The notes: generated by a model from the sequence alone, not told the origin. Shown: positions 16,087 to 25,862, counted from the stretch's first letter. The stretch is DNA of 64,000 nt from Saccharofermentans sp. (GCA_016292145.1 JAEFBA010000001.1:1-64000), one strand, 5' to 3'. Made by a program: numbers and translations.

Positions 16087-18372
16087 TTAAGAGTTACCTA
16101 ATATCTTATGATACAGTAAATCGATCGAATTTCTATCAAGTGCTATAGGATGGTTCTTTAACCTGTCTACATTAACAGAAGACGCGAGCAATATAAACTC
16201 CTCTTCCGTAGCTTCAGGCGTCGACATGTTAAGTCCGGAATACAAATCTTCAAGATATTCGCAGACCTTATGAGGATCACTGTAGCCGAATGTCTCAGCT
16301 ATATAATCCATGACAGACTTTAAATAGTCCTCTCCTCTGGGGTCGATGCATTTGTCCATGTTTTCGAGCATCCACGGGAACAATGACTTAACGCAGAGCA
16401 TCGCAGAATGTCCGTGAGCAAGACCATAAAGAGACGTAAGCTTATAGCACATCGCATGTCCTGCAGTAGTCTGCGTGATATTGATCGCTTTGCCGGCCTT
16501 ATAAGCTGCCATGAGCATCTCAAGATTTGCCTCATCGTCGTTAGCAAGATATCCGTCCATGTTATCAAGGATCAGATGAATTGCTTCACTCGCATAAGCC
16601 TTGCTCTCACCGGTGCTGTTAACAGACCATATCGATTCAACAGAATGGCACAGGCTGTCTAACATCGTGCACTTTCTCTGATAAAGCGGCAGCGTCTTAA
16701 GAAGGCTGCTGTCCATGAGAACCGTCTTAGGAATAATGCTCTCGTGAGTGACCGACTGCTTTGCGCCGTTATAGTAAATTACAGCATATCTTGTAGCTTC
16801 AGAACCGGAACCTGCAGTCGTAGGAACAGCAAGGAACGGAATATCGTTGGGCTTTATCTTCTGCTTAAGGAAATTTACAGATTGATCCATGTTCGAAAAG
16901 AGCTTAATGCACTTTGCAACGTCCATTGCAGAACCGCCGCCTATCGCAATAAGCGCTTCGCAGGATTCCTTGTTAAATAGCGAGACGCCTTCTACAACGA
17001 AATCGTAAACCGGGTTAGGCGTGAAATCGCTGAACCTTACGATCTTTACGCCGAGTCTCGCCTCAACACTGTCGAAATAGCTCTTGATCGGCATAGCATC
17101 CAGAGCGGCACCACATACGAGCATTATCGATCTTGCGCCTGTTGAAGCTATCCACTTATCGAGCTTTTCATAGTTGTTCTCAGCAGTGATTATCCCGTCT
17201 ATTGCCTTCCAGGCATTTAATTCATTGACTCTGTTTTCAGGATCCGTGATCTCGCCGCTGAAAGTGTTTTCGATGGACTTATACTTGGCATCTGCAGAAT
17301 AAGGGAATTCGACAAGCTTTCCGCCGTATTCAGCAAGGAGCTTAATTACCTCTTCCCTTATGGGTTTCTGGTAACCAGTAACCCAGTTATCGCCATGGAC
17401 TACGATGTCAGGCTTATATTTCCTGATGTTGTCAGCATAAGAGAGCGTATCCTGGTCGACTACCCTGTAAACGCCAGCGATATTTGCCACAAGGGCTTTT
17501 CGCTCGGATCTCGGTACAATCGGAGCACGCTTATAGCTTGCAACAACTTCATCGGAAAGAACGCCGACCGTGAGCTTACCGAGCATTGCGGCCTTCTTGA
17601 TTATAGAGATGTGTCCGCCGTGGATAACGTTCGTTGACAAGGACAAATAAACGGATCTGTTCTCTACTTCCTTAAGCCTTGCCGACACGACAGCAAGATC
17701 ATCAGGATTATCGATCTCTGAGCACAGTCTGTCCTTAACATCCAGAGCTGCAATATTGCATGCACCATCCAGTTCATTAAGAGCGTTCTCGGCATAGCAC
17801 TTGCGGTTATCGTTTTCGCAGAATTCGATTATCTTATCAAGCCAGATCTTCCAGTCATCTTTCTTGAGCTTATATAGCGCCTGGGCTTCCATCGCGTTTT
17901 CGAAAAAGTTAATGCCCACCTTTTGGACGAAGCCGTCCTTGATCACGGCCTTAAAGTCCTTTTCGGGCAGCGGGATCGTAGATGAAACTTTCATGCAGCT
18001 GGTCTCACATTCGATGATGTCTGATAAGACTGACCATTCGAAAACGAGGTCTCCGTGCATTAGGATGATATCGTCATCCAAATATTCCCTGGCACAGTAA
18101 ATACTGTAGATATAGTTGGTTTCAGCATACAAAGGGTTGTTAACGAACGTGATGTTCATGGGGAGCCCTAAGAAGTTACAGTAATCGATAAGGACCTGGT
18201 CGAAATATCCGGTCGTCATTACGACATCGGTTATGCCAAGGCTCAAAAGAAGTTTTAATTGTCTTGATAGGATAGTCTCTGTGGCAGATACTTCCGTCAT
18301 GCACTTAGGGTGTTCAGATGTCAGAACGCCCATTCTGTGGCCCAGGCCGGAATTAAGAATTAATGCCTTCAC
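16087..18372 (-). CDS. Trifunctional fusion: NTP transferase - cytidylyltransferase - iron alcohol dehydrogenase
   Basis: 761 residues from a GTG with GAGG 8 nt upstream. Residues 1-235 are a LicC/PntC-like NTP transferase (LILNSGLGHRMG at 4-15, HPKCM, MHGDLVF at 105-111). Residues 242-370 are a second cytidylyltransferase with HGGH at 251-254 and GDNW at 327-330, closely similar to the N-terminus of the PEP mutase protein. Residues about 395-761 are an iron-dependent alcohol dehydrogenase with GGGSAMD near 479, TTAGSGSE near 518 and metal ligands D572, H576, H639 and H653/H655. Related dehydrogenases next to PEP mutase reduce phosphonoacetaldehyde to 2-hydroxyethylphosphonate. The fusion would reduce the phosphonate and attach CMP to it. 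It is the first gene of the operon. Confidence 0.85.
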   Translation of the reverse strand: MKALILNSGLGHRMGVLTSEHPKCMTEVSATETILSRQLKLLLSLGITDVVMTTGYFDQVLIDYCNFLGLPMNITFVNNPLYAETNYIYSIYCAREYLDDDIILMHGDLVFEWSVLSDIIECETSCMKVSSTIPLPEKDFKAVIKDGFVQKVGINFFENAMEAQALYKLKKDDWKIWLDKIIEFCENDNRKCYAENALNELDGACNIAALDVKDRLCSEIDNPDDLAVVSARLKEVENRSVYLSLSTNVIHGGHISIIKKAAMLGKLTVGVLSDEVVASYKRAPIVPRSERKALVANIAGVYRVVDQDTLSYADNIRKYKPDIVVHGDNWVTGYQKPIREEVIKLLAEYGGKLVEFPYSADAKYKSIENTFSGEITDPENRVNELNAWKAIDGIITAENNYEKLDKWIASTGARSIMLVCGAALDAMPIKSYFDSVEARLGVKIVRFSDFTPNPVYDFVVEGVSLFNKESCEALIAIGGGSAMDVAKCIKLFSNMDQSVNFLKQKIKPNDIPFLAVPTTAGSGSEATRYAVIYYNGAKQSVTHESIIPKTVLMDSSLLKTLPLYQRKCTMLDSLCHSVESIWSVNSTGESKAYASEAIHLILDNMDGYLANDDEANLEMLMAAYKAGKAINITQTTAGHAMCYKLTSLYGLAHGHSAMLCVKSLFPWMLENMDKCIDPRGEDYLKSVMDYIAETFGYSDPHKVCEYLEDLYSGLNMSTPEATEEEFILLASSVNVDRLKNHPIALDRNSIDLLYHKILGNS

Positions 18373-18405
18373 GCTAATGCCTCAAATCTTTTTTATGCTT
18401 GTTGA

Positions 18406-18432
18406 ATTATAGCATAAGTAAGACTTAAGCAA
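18406..18432 (-). promoter_or_regulatory. Promoter of the phosphonate operon
   Basis: On the minus strand a perfect TATAAT (18411-18406) preceded by TGC, an extended -10. The -35 is weak: TTGCTT at 18432-18427 with a 15-bp spacer. It lies about 35 bp before the GTG start. Confidence 0.6.
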
Positions 18433-18482
18433 GCATCTTCCTCTATCCGGGATTACGGATGACGGTTACAGTTCAGATTATC

Positions 18483-20840
18483 TTATTCCTTGAACTTGAC
18501 CCTGATGTAATTCAGGACACAGGACTTACCGGATTTATTTGTAACCTTGAACTCACAATCATTAAGCGTCTCGGTTACCGTAAACTCATATTCAATCCTG
18601 TTATCAGTATACGTAACTGCCTTACCCTCTACAGGCTTCATTTCTCCGCCCTGTTTATAGGTAACGCCAAATTCCGTCCCTTCAAGGCCGGTTCCTTCAA
18701 TTTCCATAATATAAGTGCCGGGAACCAGGGTCATGTATGGTCCGAAGGAGACGCCGTCAGCATCAAGTTCACGCGTTCCTTTATTGTCAGATGCGCCGGA
18801 TACAAACCGGGAACTGAAGAAGTCACTGTGATAAACGTATTTCTTGGTTATCAGTAAACTGTCGATATGGCAGTAAGAAGAACCGTTGTTATGTGCGGTT
18901 ATCTTCAATGTCTTCGTTTGCTCACCGAGTTTGAACTTCAAGACCACATGATCACCGCTTCTTGATACGACAGTACCAGAGATCTCCTGAGGTCTGTTCC
19001 AAGTAGTCTTTTTATAATCCTTTACGATCACGGGATTATACTCAACACCAAAATCACCCTGATCAAGATCTGATCCTTGTACCGTCACATAGTACCAATC
19101 CGGATAAAGCTCAACATTTCTGGTCTTATATTCCTTACCGGGAGCGATAGTATAATTGTCGGAAATAGTAATATTTCCTATCAGGCCGTAGAGTTCATCG
19201 TAACTGCTGAACCCGTAAACATAGTACCTCTTTACGAGTTTTTCACTGTCAAAGACATCCCAGTTCACTTCTTCAGGTGTCTCATAGATAATGTGCTGGT
19301 CAGGAACATACTTTATCAGTCTGCTGTCACGTCTTTGAGCTTCAGATAATACCCAGAAAACTTTTCCTTCGGGATGCTCACAGACATGGGATTTTTTCTG
19401 AAGCCATTCAAATGTGCGGTCGTTGTTTTCGCCTTCATTTAATTCATCGCTGCTTATCCAGACATCAAGATATCCGTTTGAAAGTTCAGTTAAGACATTG
19501 CCGTTCCAGAAAGTGGCATAGCCGTCCCTGTAACCGTTCTCTGTGAGGAATACTGCGATCTTCTTAAGCTCAGCAAGGTCATCCCTCTCGGATAGAGTCT
19601 TATACCTGCAAGCACCTGTAATCAACATCAATCCGCAAAACATGATCACGGGTAAATATCTCATATTGATCTTGTTCCTGATCTCTTCAAACAAAAAGAA
19701 AGTACAAGGGAGAGTCATCCATATAAGGACAAGGCTGTGCCGGTCTTTGAAGATGATATCCGAAAAGATGAAAACAAGAACATATACCAGATATGAAGCA
19801 AGTGTCAGCAATGAGAATCTGAAATACAGATCTTTCTTTTTTCTCTTTAATCCCACGATAAGTGAGACAACGAAAAGCGCAAACCATACAAAGCAGACGA
19901 TGTTATGAACGAGATTTTCGGAAAAGACCTTACCTTCCGTATATCCGAAATTCTGGAAATAAAACGCTATAACATCTTTTAACCTGTTAATGTTGAACGA
20001 TTTGAAATTGATATCATAGCTAAAGTAATCATAGTAAAGATGAAGTACGGTCGAGTTGATAATAAACCCGGCAAGGCCAAAGACGAAGGCCAAAACAGAA
20101 CCCAATAAAGGTGATGAGTCTGCTTTTATTGATGCTTTAACACATTTTCCGATGCTCTTTTCACCATTCTTATAGTTTTCGATACTATCCAAAACAAGAA
20201 GAATAACAGCCGTAACAAGAACAGGAAGATAAACGATAAGTATCTGCCTCGGGCCCCCAAGGCCTGACAGAAAAGCCAATAAACAAAGGACTGTAAGAAG
20301 AATGAAGGATAAAAGTTTCTTCCCTTTTAGATTCCTCAGGCTCTCAAGTATCGCAACCGTCATGATCGAGATCACGATGTGAGGATAGTAATATGCGCCC
20401 TTTAGCACGATCTCGAAATAATGAACTGAGGTCGGAATGAGCAACATTGCAAGTCCCAACCAGGCATATTTCTTCAGTTTGAAAACTCTGAAAAGCCAAT
20501 ATGCGGATACGAGCATAGTTACGGTCAGCAGTATATCGGATACGATTCTGATATTATGCCAGTTATTGAAGAACTTAAAAAAGAAAGCATAAACGATCTG
20601 CGTATTAAAGACTCTGAGTTCTGTCGAATAGAACCAGTTCGGAGTAATGAGGCGGTTCTCTTCTGCGAGCATTTTTGCAAGCATTAACTCACTCGTATCG
20701 TCAGAATTTAAAAACCTCTCGATATTAACGTTCAGAAACCAGAACAGAAAACAAAAGCACAGACAGAACAGGATAAAGGATACGACTGTAAATATCCTTT
20801 CGTTTCTGTCGTTGCTTTTGAGACTGTTAATAGGTGTCAT
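18483..20840 (-). CDS. Polytopic GT-C-like membrane protein with duplicated C-terminal domain
   Basis: 785 residues. Residues 1-430 hold about ten or more membrane segments. The first extracytoplasmic loop carries NSDDTSELM, like the catalytic acidic motif of GT-C enzymes, followed by NWFYSTELR. GT-C enzymes use polyprenyl-phosphate sugars as donors. Residues about 560-785 form two similar beta-rich domains: YPDWYYVTVQGSDLDQGDFG in the first matches VPGTYIMEIEGTGLEGTEFG in the second, so they arose by duplication and may bind carbohydrate outside the cell. It is the last gene of the fucose operon. It could modify the polymer with a side sugar; the substrate is unknown. Confidence 0.65.
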   Translation of the reverse strand: MTPINSLKSNDRNERIFTVVSFILFCLCFCFLFWFLNVNIERFLNSDDTSELMLAKMLAEENRLITPNWFYSTELRVFNTQIVYAFFFKFFNNWHNIRIVSDILLTVTMLVSAYWLFRVFKLKKYAWLGLAMLLIPTSVHYFEIVLKGAYYYPHIVISIMTVAILESLRNLKGKKLLSFILLTVLCLLAFLSGLGGPRQILIVYLPVLVTAVILLVLDSIENYKNGEKSIGKCVKASIKADSSPLLGSVLAFVFGLAGFIINSTVLHLYYDYFSYDINFKSFNINRLKDVIAFYFQNFGYTEGKVFSENLVHNIVCFVWFALFVVSLIVGLKRKKKDLYFRFSLLTLASYLVYVLVFIFSDIIFKDRHSLVLIWMTLPCTFFLFEEIRNKINMRYLPVIMFCGLMLITGACRYKTLSERDDLAELKKIAVFLTENGYRDGYATFWNGNVLTELSNGYLDVWISSDELNEGENNDRTFEWLQKKSHVCEHPEGKVFWVLSEAQRRDSRLIKYVPDQHIIYETPEEVNWDVFDSEKLVKRYYVYGFSSYDELYGLIGNITISDNYTIAPGKEYKTRNVELYPDWYYVTVQGSDLDQGDFGVEYNPVIVKDYKKTTWNRPQEISGTVVSRSGDHVVLKFKLGEQTKTLKITAHNNGSSYCHIDSLLITKKYVYHSDFFSSRFVSGASDNKGTRELDADGVSFGPYMTLVPGTYIMEIEGTGLEGTEFGVTYKQGGEMKPVEGKAVTYTDNRIEYEFTVTETLNDCEFKVTNKSGKSCVLNYIRVKFKE

Positions 20841-20845
20841 AAGAT

Positions 20846-22516
20846 TTAGCTGAGCTTTCCTGATAATTCAGCCATGATCTCTGATTCAACAGCCGTGGCA
20901 TTTTCCCTGTTATCTGCTACAACGCTTACGTAAGTCTTGAGCTTAGGCTCAGTGCCTGAAGGTCTTACGACTACGGAAATATCCTTTGTGTAGAACTTAA
21001 GCACATCAGACTTCGGAAGGCCGTTCAAGCCCTTGCTGTAATCTTCTGTCTTAACGACTTCCCGGCCGGCAATAGAATCAAGACCCTGATGGAAAGCTTC
21101 CATAATGGATCCCATCTTCTCCATTCCGGCAGAACCCGGGAATTCAAATGAATGAAGTGTATTCAGGCAATATCCGTACTCCTTATAGAGCTCGTTTAAT
21201 TTATCGATAAGGCTGATGCCTCTTGTCTTATAGAATGCGAACATCTCAGCAATGATGAATGCTGCATTTACGGCATCCTTATCTCTTACATAAGAGCCTG
21301 TAAGATAGCCGTAGGATTCTTCAAAGCCGCAAATATAGTCAGCTTCCCTGCCCTTTGCTTCCATTCTGCCGATTACTTCACCGATGAACTTAAAGCCTGT
21401 AAGAACATTAATCGTCTCAACGCCGTAATGGCTTGCGATCTTCTCAGCAAGGTCCATCGTAACGATAGTCTTAATGAATACCGGATGTTCAGGCATCTTG
21501 TTGTGCTTGATCCTCTGGCTGCATATATAATCCAAGAGCAGTATTCCGACTTCATTGCCTGACAGCAGCTGATACTCACCGCTCTCAGTCTTTACTGCGA
21601 TACCGCATCTGTCAGCGTCAGGATCGGTCGCGAAAAGAAGATCCGCACCTGTCTTCTCACAATACTGAAGTCCAAGCTCCATCGCTTCCCTGATCTCAGG
21701 ATTCGGATAAGGGCATGTCGGGAAGTTCCCGTCAGGATTCCTCTGCTCTTCAACAACGATGATATTTGTAAATCCGGACTCTTCCAACGCCCTTGTAACA
21801 GGCTTTAAGCCGGTACCGTTCAAAGGCGAATAAACGATCGTTACGTTCTTGTCGATCTCATCACCGAAGAGAACTGACTGGCTCTTAACTGCTTCAATAA
21901 AGCTGTCCATAACCGAATCAGGAATATACTCGATCTTGCCTTCTTCAACGGCCTTGTCGAAATCCATGGACTTAACATCAGCGAAGATATCGAGCTTCTC
22001 GATCTCAGATAAGATCTTAGCCGCAGCTTCTGTTGTGATCTGGCATCCGTCAGCGCCGTAGACCTTATAGCCGTTATATTTAGCGGGGTTGTGGGATGCT
22101 GTTATCATGATACCCTGTGATGCCTTAAGATCTCTTATTGCAAAGCTTACAGTCGGAACAGGATTCAATGTCGGCCAGATCCAGACCTTAAGGCCGTTTG
22201 CAGCAAATACTGATGCAGCGACCTTAGCGAAAAGGTCAGACTTGATACGGCTGTCATATCCGACAACTACAGAAGGCTGTCCATCAACGGTCTTCAGAAG
22301 ATAATCCGATAAACCCTGGCTTGCCTTAGCTACAACATAGATATTCATTCTGTTGGTGCCGGCACCGATCGTGCCTCTTAATCCGCCCGTACCGAACGCA
22401 AGGTTTCTGTAGAAAGCGTCTTCTGCTGCGACATCGTCCATCGCGTTTAACTCTGCTAAGAGTTCCTTGTCGGTTACTTCCGTGAGCCAGCGCTTATATT
22501 CAGCTTTGTAGTCCAT
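20846..22516 (-). CDS. Phosphoglucomutase/phosphomannomutase
   Basis: 556 residues, the length of the PgcA/ManB-type phosphohexomutases of Firmicutes. FGTGGLRG near residue 41 is the N-terminal signature. TASHNP near residue 140 holds the phosphoserine. DPDADR is the metal-binding loop, GFEESYGY selects the sugar, and RPSGTEPK binds the phosphate. In this operon it should turn mannose 6-phosphate into mannose 1-phosphate for ManC, and may also supply glucose 1-phosphate. AGGAG precedes the ATG. A 1-bp gap to the upstream gene implies co-translation. Confidence 0.92.
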   Translation of the reverse strand: MDYKAEYKRWLTEVTDKELLAELNAMDDVAAEDAFYRNLAFGTGGLRGTIGAGTNRMNIYVVAKASQGLSDYLLKTVDGQPSVVVGYDSRIKSDLFAKVAASVFAANGLKVWIWPTLNPVPTVSFAIRDLKASQGIMITASHNPAKYNGYKVYGADGCQITTEAAAKILSEIEKLDIFADVKSMDFDKAVEEGKIEYIPDSVMDSFIEAVKSQSVLFGDEIDKNVTIVYSPLNGTGLKPVTRALEESGFTNIIVVEEQRNPDGNFPTCPYPNPEIREAMELGLQYCEKTGADLLFATDPDADRCGIAVKTESGEYQLLSGNEVGILLLDYICSQRIKHNKMPEHPVFIKTIVTMDLAEKIASHYGVETINVLTGFKFIGEVIGRMEAKGREADYICGFEESYGYLTGSYVRDKDAVNAAFIIAEMFAFYKTRGISLIDKLNELYKEYGYCLNTLHSFEFPGSAGMEKMGSIMEAFHQGLDSIAGREVVKTEDYSKGLNGLPKSDVLKFYTKDISVVVRPSGTEPKLKTYVSVVADNRENATAVESEIMAELSGKLS

Positions 22517-22517
22517 C

Positions 22518-23555
22518 TTATATCTCCTGTTTTGTATTGTTTTCGATTATATCAGCGATCTTCGAATACTCATTCTCATAGATCTTATCTGACCATTCAA
22601 AAGCGTCCATCTTCTCAATTACCTTGCCGATATCCTTAAGCTCATCGACCTTTATCGATATAGCAAGCCTTCTGTCCTTGAGCTGGTTAATGGTCATGGT
22701 ATCTTCAGCAGTATCGTCACGCTCAAGAAGAGCCGTTCTTACGCCTGCCGTAACGAACTCTGATACTGTAGACCAGCCTGCCTTTGCGATGCAGTAATCA
22801 GCGGCCGCAACATAATCCTGCGTGTTGTTCGTCTTAGGATCCAGATATTCGACATTGTCTCCAATCAGCTTAAGCGCTCTCGTTACGATAAAAGAGTAAG
22901 GGAGCTTGCTTACGTCGATATCGAAATCGAATCCTGAATTGCTCGCGCCGCACGTTATAACAACGATTGGCTTATCGTGAGCATCTCTTATTGCCTTTAC
23001 CTTAGCAGGATCAAAAGGCCTTGCTGAGAATCCGACTTCGAACCCTTCCCCTAAGAACTTCCTTGATGCTTCGTTGGCAAGATCGAAAAAGATTACCTTA
23101 TCAGCCTGTCTGTAGGCATCTTTATAGCTGTTTACGAGTTTTTCGGGTACAAAAGGTTCGTACTGCTCGATCCAGGTGAAGTTCGTCATGAGAAAGCTTC
23201 TGATGCCCTTTTTCTTTGCGGCGATAACGGCCCATGGGCAGATATCGATAACATAAGCATCAGCGTCTTCGCTCTCTTCGATCAGACGGTCCCACTTTGA
23301 GATGTGCTCTCTGATCTTTTCAATAGTTGCTTCGCTGTCGATGATAAGAGAGCCGGGGATAACGACCAGGCCCGCATCGGTGTTCTCAACCTTGATCTCA
23401 GCCTTGTGCTCAAGGTAGTTATCAGTTACTTCAGCCTGCAGCTTTCCTGTGACAACAGTAACTTTGTGGCCTCTTCTGATAAGTTCCCTCATGACAGGAA
23501 GCTCTCTCATAAGATGGCCGAAACCGTGATCGGTAATATAGTAAACAAATTTCAT
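22518..23555 (-). CDS. Glycosyltransferase, GT28/MurG-like fold
   Basis: 345 residues from the ATG at 23555, two bases after the manA stop; a TTG three codons upstream overlaps manA. MKFVYYITDHGFGHLMRELPV resembles the start of GT-B enzymes of the GT1/GT28 group. VITCGASNSG and CIAKAGWSTVSEFVTAG near residues 250-270 form the nucleotide-sugar site. No membrane segment is seen. Lying inside the GDP-fucose operon, it may transfer a sugar to the glycan, but the donor is unknown. It could also be a nucleotide-sugar hydrolase-like relative. Confidence 0.7.
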   Translation of the reverse strand: MKFVYYITDHGFGHLMRELPVMRELIRRGHKVTVVTGKLQAEVTDNYLEHKAEIKVENTDAGLVVIPGSLIIDSEATIEKIREHISKWDRLIEESEDADAYVIDICPWAVIAAKKKGIRSFLMTNFTWIEQYEPFVPEKLVNSYKDAYRQADKVIFFDLANEASRKFLGEGFEVGFSARPFDPAKVKAIRDAHDKPIVVITCGASNSGFDFDIDVSKLPYSFIVTRALKLIGDNVEYLDPKTNNTQDYVAAADYCIAKAGWSTVSEFVTAGVRTALLERDDTAEDTMTINQLKDRRLAISIKVDELKDIGKVIEKMDAFEWSDKIYENEYSKIADIIENNTKQEI

Positions 23556-23557
23556 GA

Positions 23558-24532
23558 TCAACAACTTACATCAAGTATCTGTGCCTGGCCGTGGAGCTTC
23601 ATTTCGATGCTGTTTGCAGGCACAAAGATGCAGTCTCCTTTAAAGAAATTAAGCATAAAGCCGTCTGCTGCTATTATTCCGCAACCGTCAACGCAGAGCA
23701 ATGCATGGAATGAATTTTCCTCAGTCTTGTAAGATGCCAGTTCCCTGTTTACCTCAGTATTAAGAAGGAGCCTTTCGACCTGGAAATACTTGCAGCGGCA
23801 TAACAATTCGCTCGCGCAGCCGTTCCTGTATCTTAAGACTCTCATAGGCTGTCTGGGCGCTGCAGAAGCCTTAAGGTTTGCAACCTCCAGGCCCTTTTCT
23901 ATGTTCAGTTCGCGCTGCTCACCGTTCTTGTCGACACGGTCATAGTCGTAAAGGCGGTATGTGACATTGGAATTCTCCTGGATCTCTGCGACAAGGCAGC
24001 CTGCGCCTATTGCGTGGACCGTTCCGGATTCGATGAAGAACAGGTCATTCTTTTTTACCGGCACGTGATTTAAGAGATTTCCTACCGTACCGTCATCTAT
24101 TGCCTGCCTTACTTCATCAGCTTCGACATCACGGTTAAAGCCGTAGACAAGTGAAGCATCCTTCTTGGCATCAAGTACATACCAGAGCTCGGTCTTGCCG
24201 AGCTGACCCTCATTTGCGAGGCTGTATTCATCGTCAGGATGGACCTGCACTGACAGATCCTTATTGGCATCGATGAGCTTAATAAGGATCGGAAAGTGTC
24301 CCCCTGCAACCGTCGAAGCGTGTGTTCCGATATACTCAGGATGAGCTTTCAGGACTTCTCTTAAGGTCTCGCCTGTAGTAAGTACAGAACAGCCGTCGCG
24401 GTGCGTGGAACAAACCCATGCCTCTGCAAAAGGATCGGCGTCGATTCCGAACTTGAAGTCGTCATTAAGCCTCGAACCACCCCAGAGGTAGTCCTTAGAT
24501 GCGGGCTTTAATAAGAACGGCTTGTTATCCAT
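23558..24532 (-). CDS. manA: Mannose-6-phosphate isomerase, class I
   Basis: 324 residues, the compact Firmicutes type. QVHPDDEYS holds zinc ligands and GKTELWYVLDA follows; FFIESGTVHAIGAG contains the catalytic-site histidine, and the C-terminus is a cupin (FFKGDCIFVPA). It interconverts fructose 6-phosphate and mannose 6-phosphate and feeds GDP-mannose synthesis. AGGAG is 6 nt before the ATG. Gene order ManC-ManA-mutase gives the complete route to GDP-mannose. Confidence 0.92.
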   Translation of the reverse strand: MDNKPFLLKPASKDYLWGGSRLNDDFKFGIDADPFAEAWVCSTHRDGCSVLTTGETLREVLKAHPEYIGTHASTVAGGHFPILIKLIDANKDLSVQVHPDDEYSLANEGQLGKTELWYVLDAKKDASLVYGFNRDVEADEVRQAIDDGTVGNLLNHVPVKKNDLFFIESGTVHAIGAGCLVAEIQENSNVTYRLYDYDRVDKNGEQRELNIEKGLEVANLKASAAPRQPMRVLRYRNGCASELLCRCKYFQVERLLLNTEVNRELASYKTEENSFHALLCVDGCGIIAADGFMLNFFKGDCIFVPANSIEMKLHGQAQILDVSC

Positions 24533-24545
24533 CGGTCACTCCTGA

Positions 24546-25859
24546 TCAAAGTTCGTACTTGTGTTTATCTGCTACGTTGATGTCTTCGCCTAACTGGACT
24601 TCGATGAGCTGTATGCCCTCATCGCCTGCGAAAACAGTATGCTTGCAGCCTGCAGCCATCGTGATGACATCGCCGGGCCTTACGAGCTGCTCCATTCCGT
24701 CAACGACAGTACGGCCGGAGCCTGAGATAACGGTCCAGACTTCATCACGCTTATCGTGGCTGTGATAGTTCATCTTATTGCCGGGATTAAGAGTTACCTT
24801 AACGGTCATTGAAGACTCTTCGATATCAAGAACTCTGTAAGAGCCCCAGCTCTTCTCGGCAAACATTACACGCTGGTCGATCTCATCGACAAACGGCTTG
24901 ATATAAGAACTCTGTTCCTTATCGGATACAAGGATACCCTCAGGGCTTGCAGAGATAACAACGTCTTTTAAGCCCATAGCAATGATCGGAATGCCGAGCT
25001 CATTTACGATATGAACATTGGAGCACTTATCGTTAAGAGCGCCGTCACCGATGACAGGATCTACCATGGCCTCTGTAAGAGTATTCCATGTTCCGAGATC
25101 CTTCCATTCGCCGTTATATCTGAGAACGTCGATCGAAGTCTCAGCCTCAACTACAGCGTAGTCGAATGAGATCTTCTTTAAGTTTGCATAGTTAGCGAAA
25201 AGCTCATCGTAATCATCGGTTCCAAGAAGCTCCTTGCTCTTGTCCAAAACATAAGAGAGCTTATAAGCAAATACGCCGCCGTTCCAGAGAGCGCCGCCGT
25301 CGATATATTCCTGAGCCTTCTCTGCAGTAGGCTTCTCCGTAAAGCCCCAGCCGTCAGATCCGTCCTCATTCTTTATAGGCTTGATATAGCCGTACTTCTC
25401 GGACGGATAAGTAGGTTCGATGCCCATGAGGGTCAGATTTTTCGCGCCCTTGGAAGCTGCTTCATAGAGCCTGTTTACGCACTCGAAATAAGAATCCTCA
25501 ACATAAGGATCTACAGGGCATACAACTACAGCCTCATCTCTCGGCACGTTCATTACGCAGTTAAGATATGCAGTTGCAAGAGCGATTGCAGCGAAGGTAT
25601 CTCTTCTGCAGGGCTCAACGGAAACACCGACGTCCATACCGAGCTGGTTATGGATGGCGGAGACCTGTGATTTGGATGTTGCGATGGTGACAACAGCATC
25701 TGGATCTACTGCCTTGATCTGGCCGTAGATACGCTGGACCATTGATTCATATTCGCCGTTCTCTTTCTTAAAGATCTTGATGAACTGCTTAGAGCGGATA
25801 TCGTTCGACAAAGGCCAGAGCCTTTTGCCGGAACCGCCTGAAAGAAGGATTATGTTCAT
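24546..25859 (-). CDS. manC: Mannose-1-phosphate guanylyltransferase
   Basis: 437 residues. Residues 1-300 are the nucleotidyltransferase, with LLSGGSGKRLWPLS as the GTP loop, VCPVDPYVE and GFTEKPT as the sugar site. Residues about 330-437 are a type II isomerase-like cupin (HSHDKRDEVWTVISG, GDVITMAAGCKHTV). It makes GDP-mannose, the substrate of Gmd. It lies 3 bp from fcl and 13 bp from manA. Confidence 0.92.
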   Translation of the reverse strand: MNIILLSGGSGKRLWPLSNDIRSKQFIKIFKKENGEYESMVQRIYGQIKAVDPDAVVTIATSKSQVSAIHNQLGMDVGVSVEPCRRDTFAAIALATAYLNCVMNVPRDEAVVVCPVDPYVEDSYFECVNRLYEAASKGAKNLTLMGIEPTYPSEKYGYIKPIKNEDGSDGWGFTEKPTAEKAQEYIDGGALWNGGVFAYKLSYVLDKSKELLGTDDYDELFANYANLKKISFDYAVVEAETSIDVLRYNGEWKDLGTWNTLTEAMVDPVIGDGALNDKCSNVHIVNELGIPIIAMGLKDVVISASPEGILVSDKEQSSYIKPFVDEIDQRVMFAEKSWGSYRVLDIEESSMTVKVTLNPGNKMNYHSHDKRDEVWTVISGSGRTVVDGMEQLVRPGDVITMAAGCKHTVFAGDEGIQLIEVQLGEDINVADKHKYEL

Positions 25860-25862
25860 AGA

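Noticed and set aside
18440-18480. Terminator after the GT-C gene
   Set aside because: Only a 5-bp hairpin (ATCCG/CGGAT) without a T-run.
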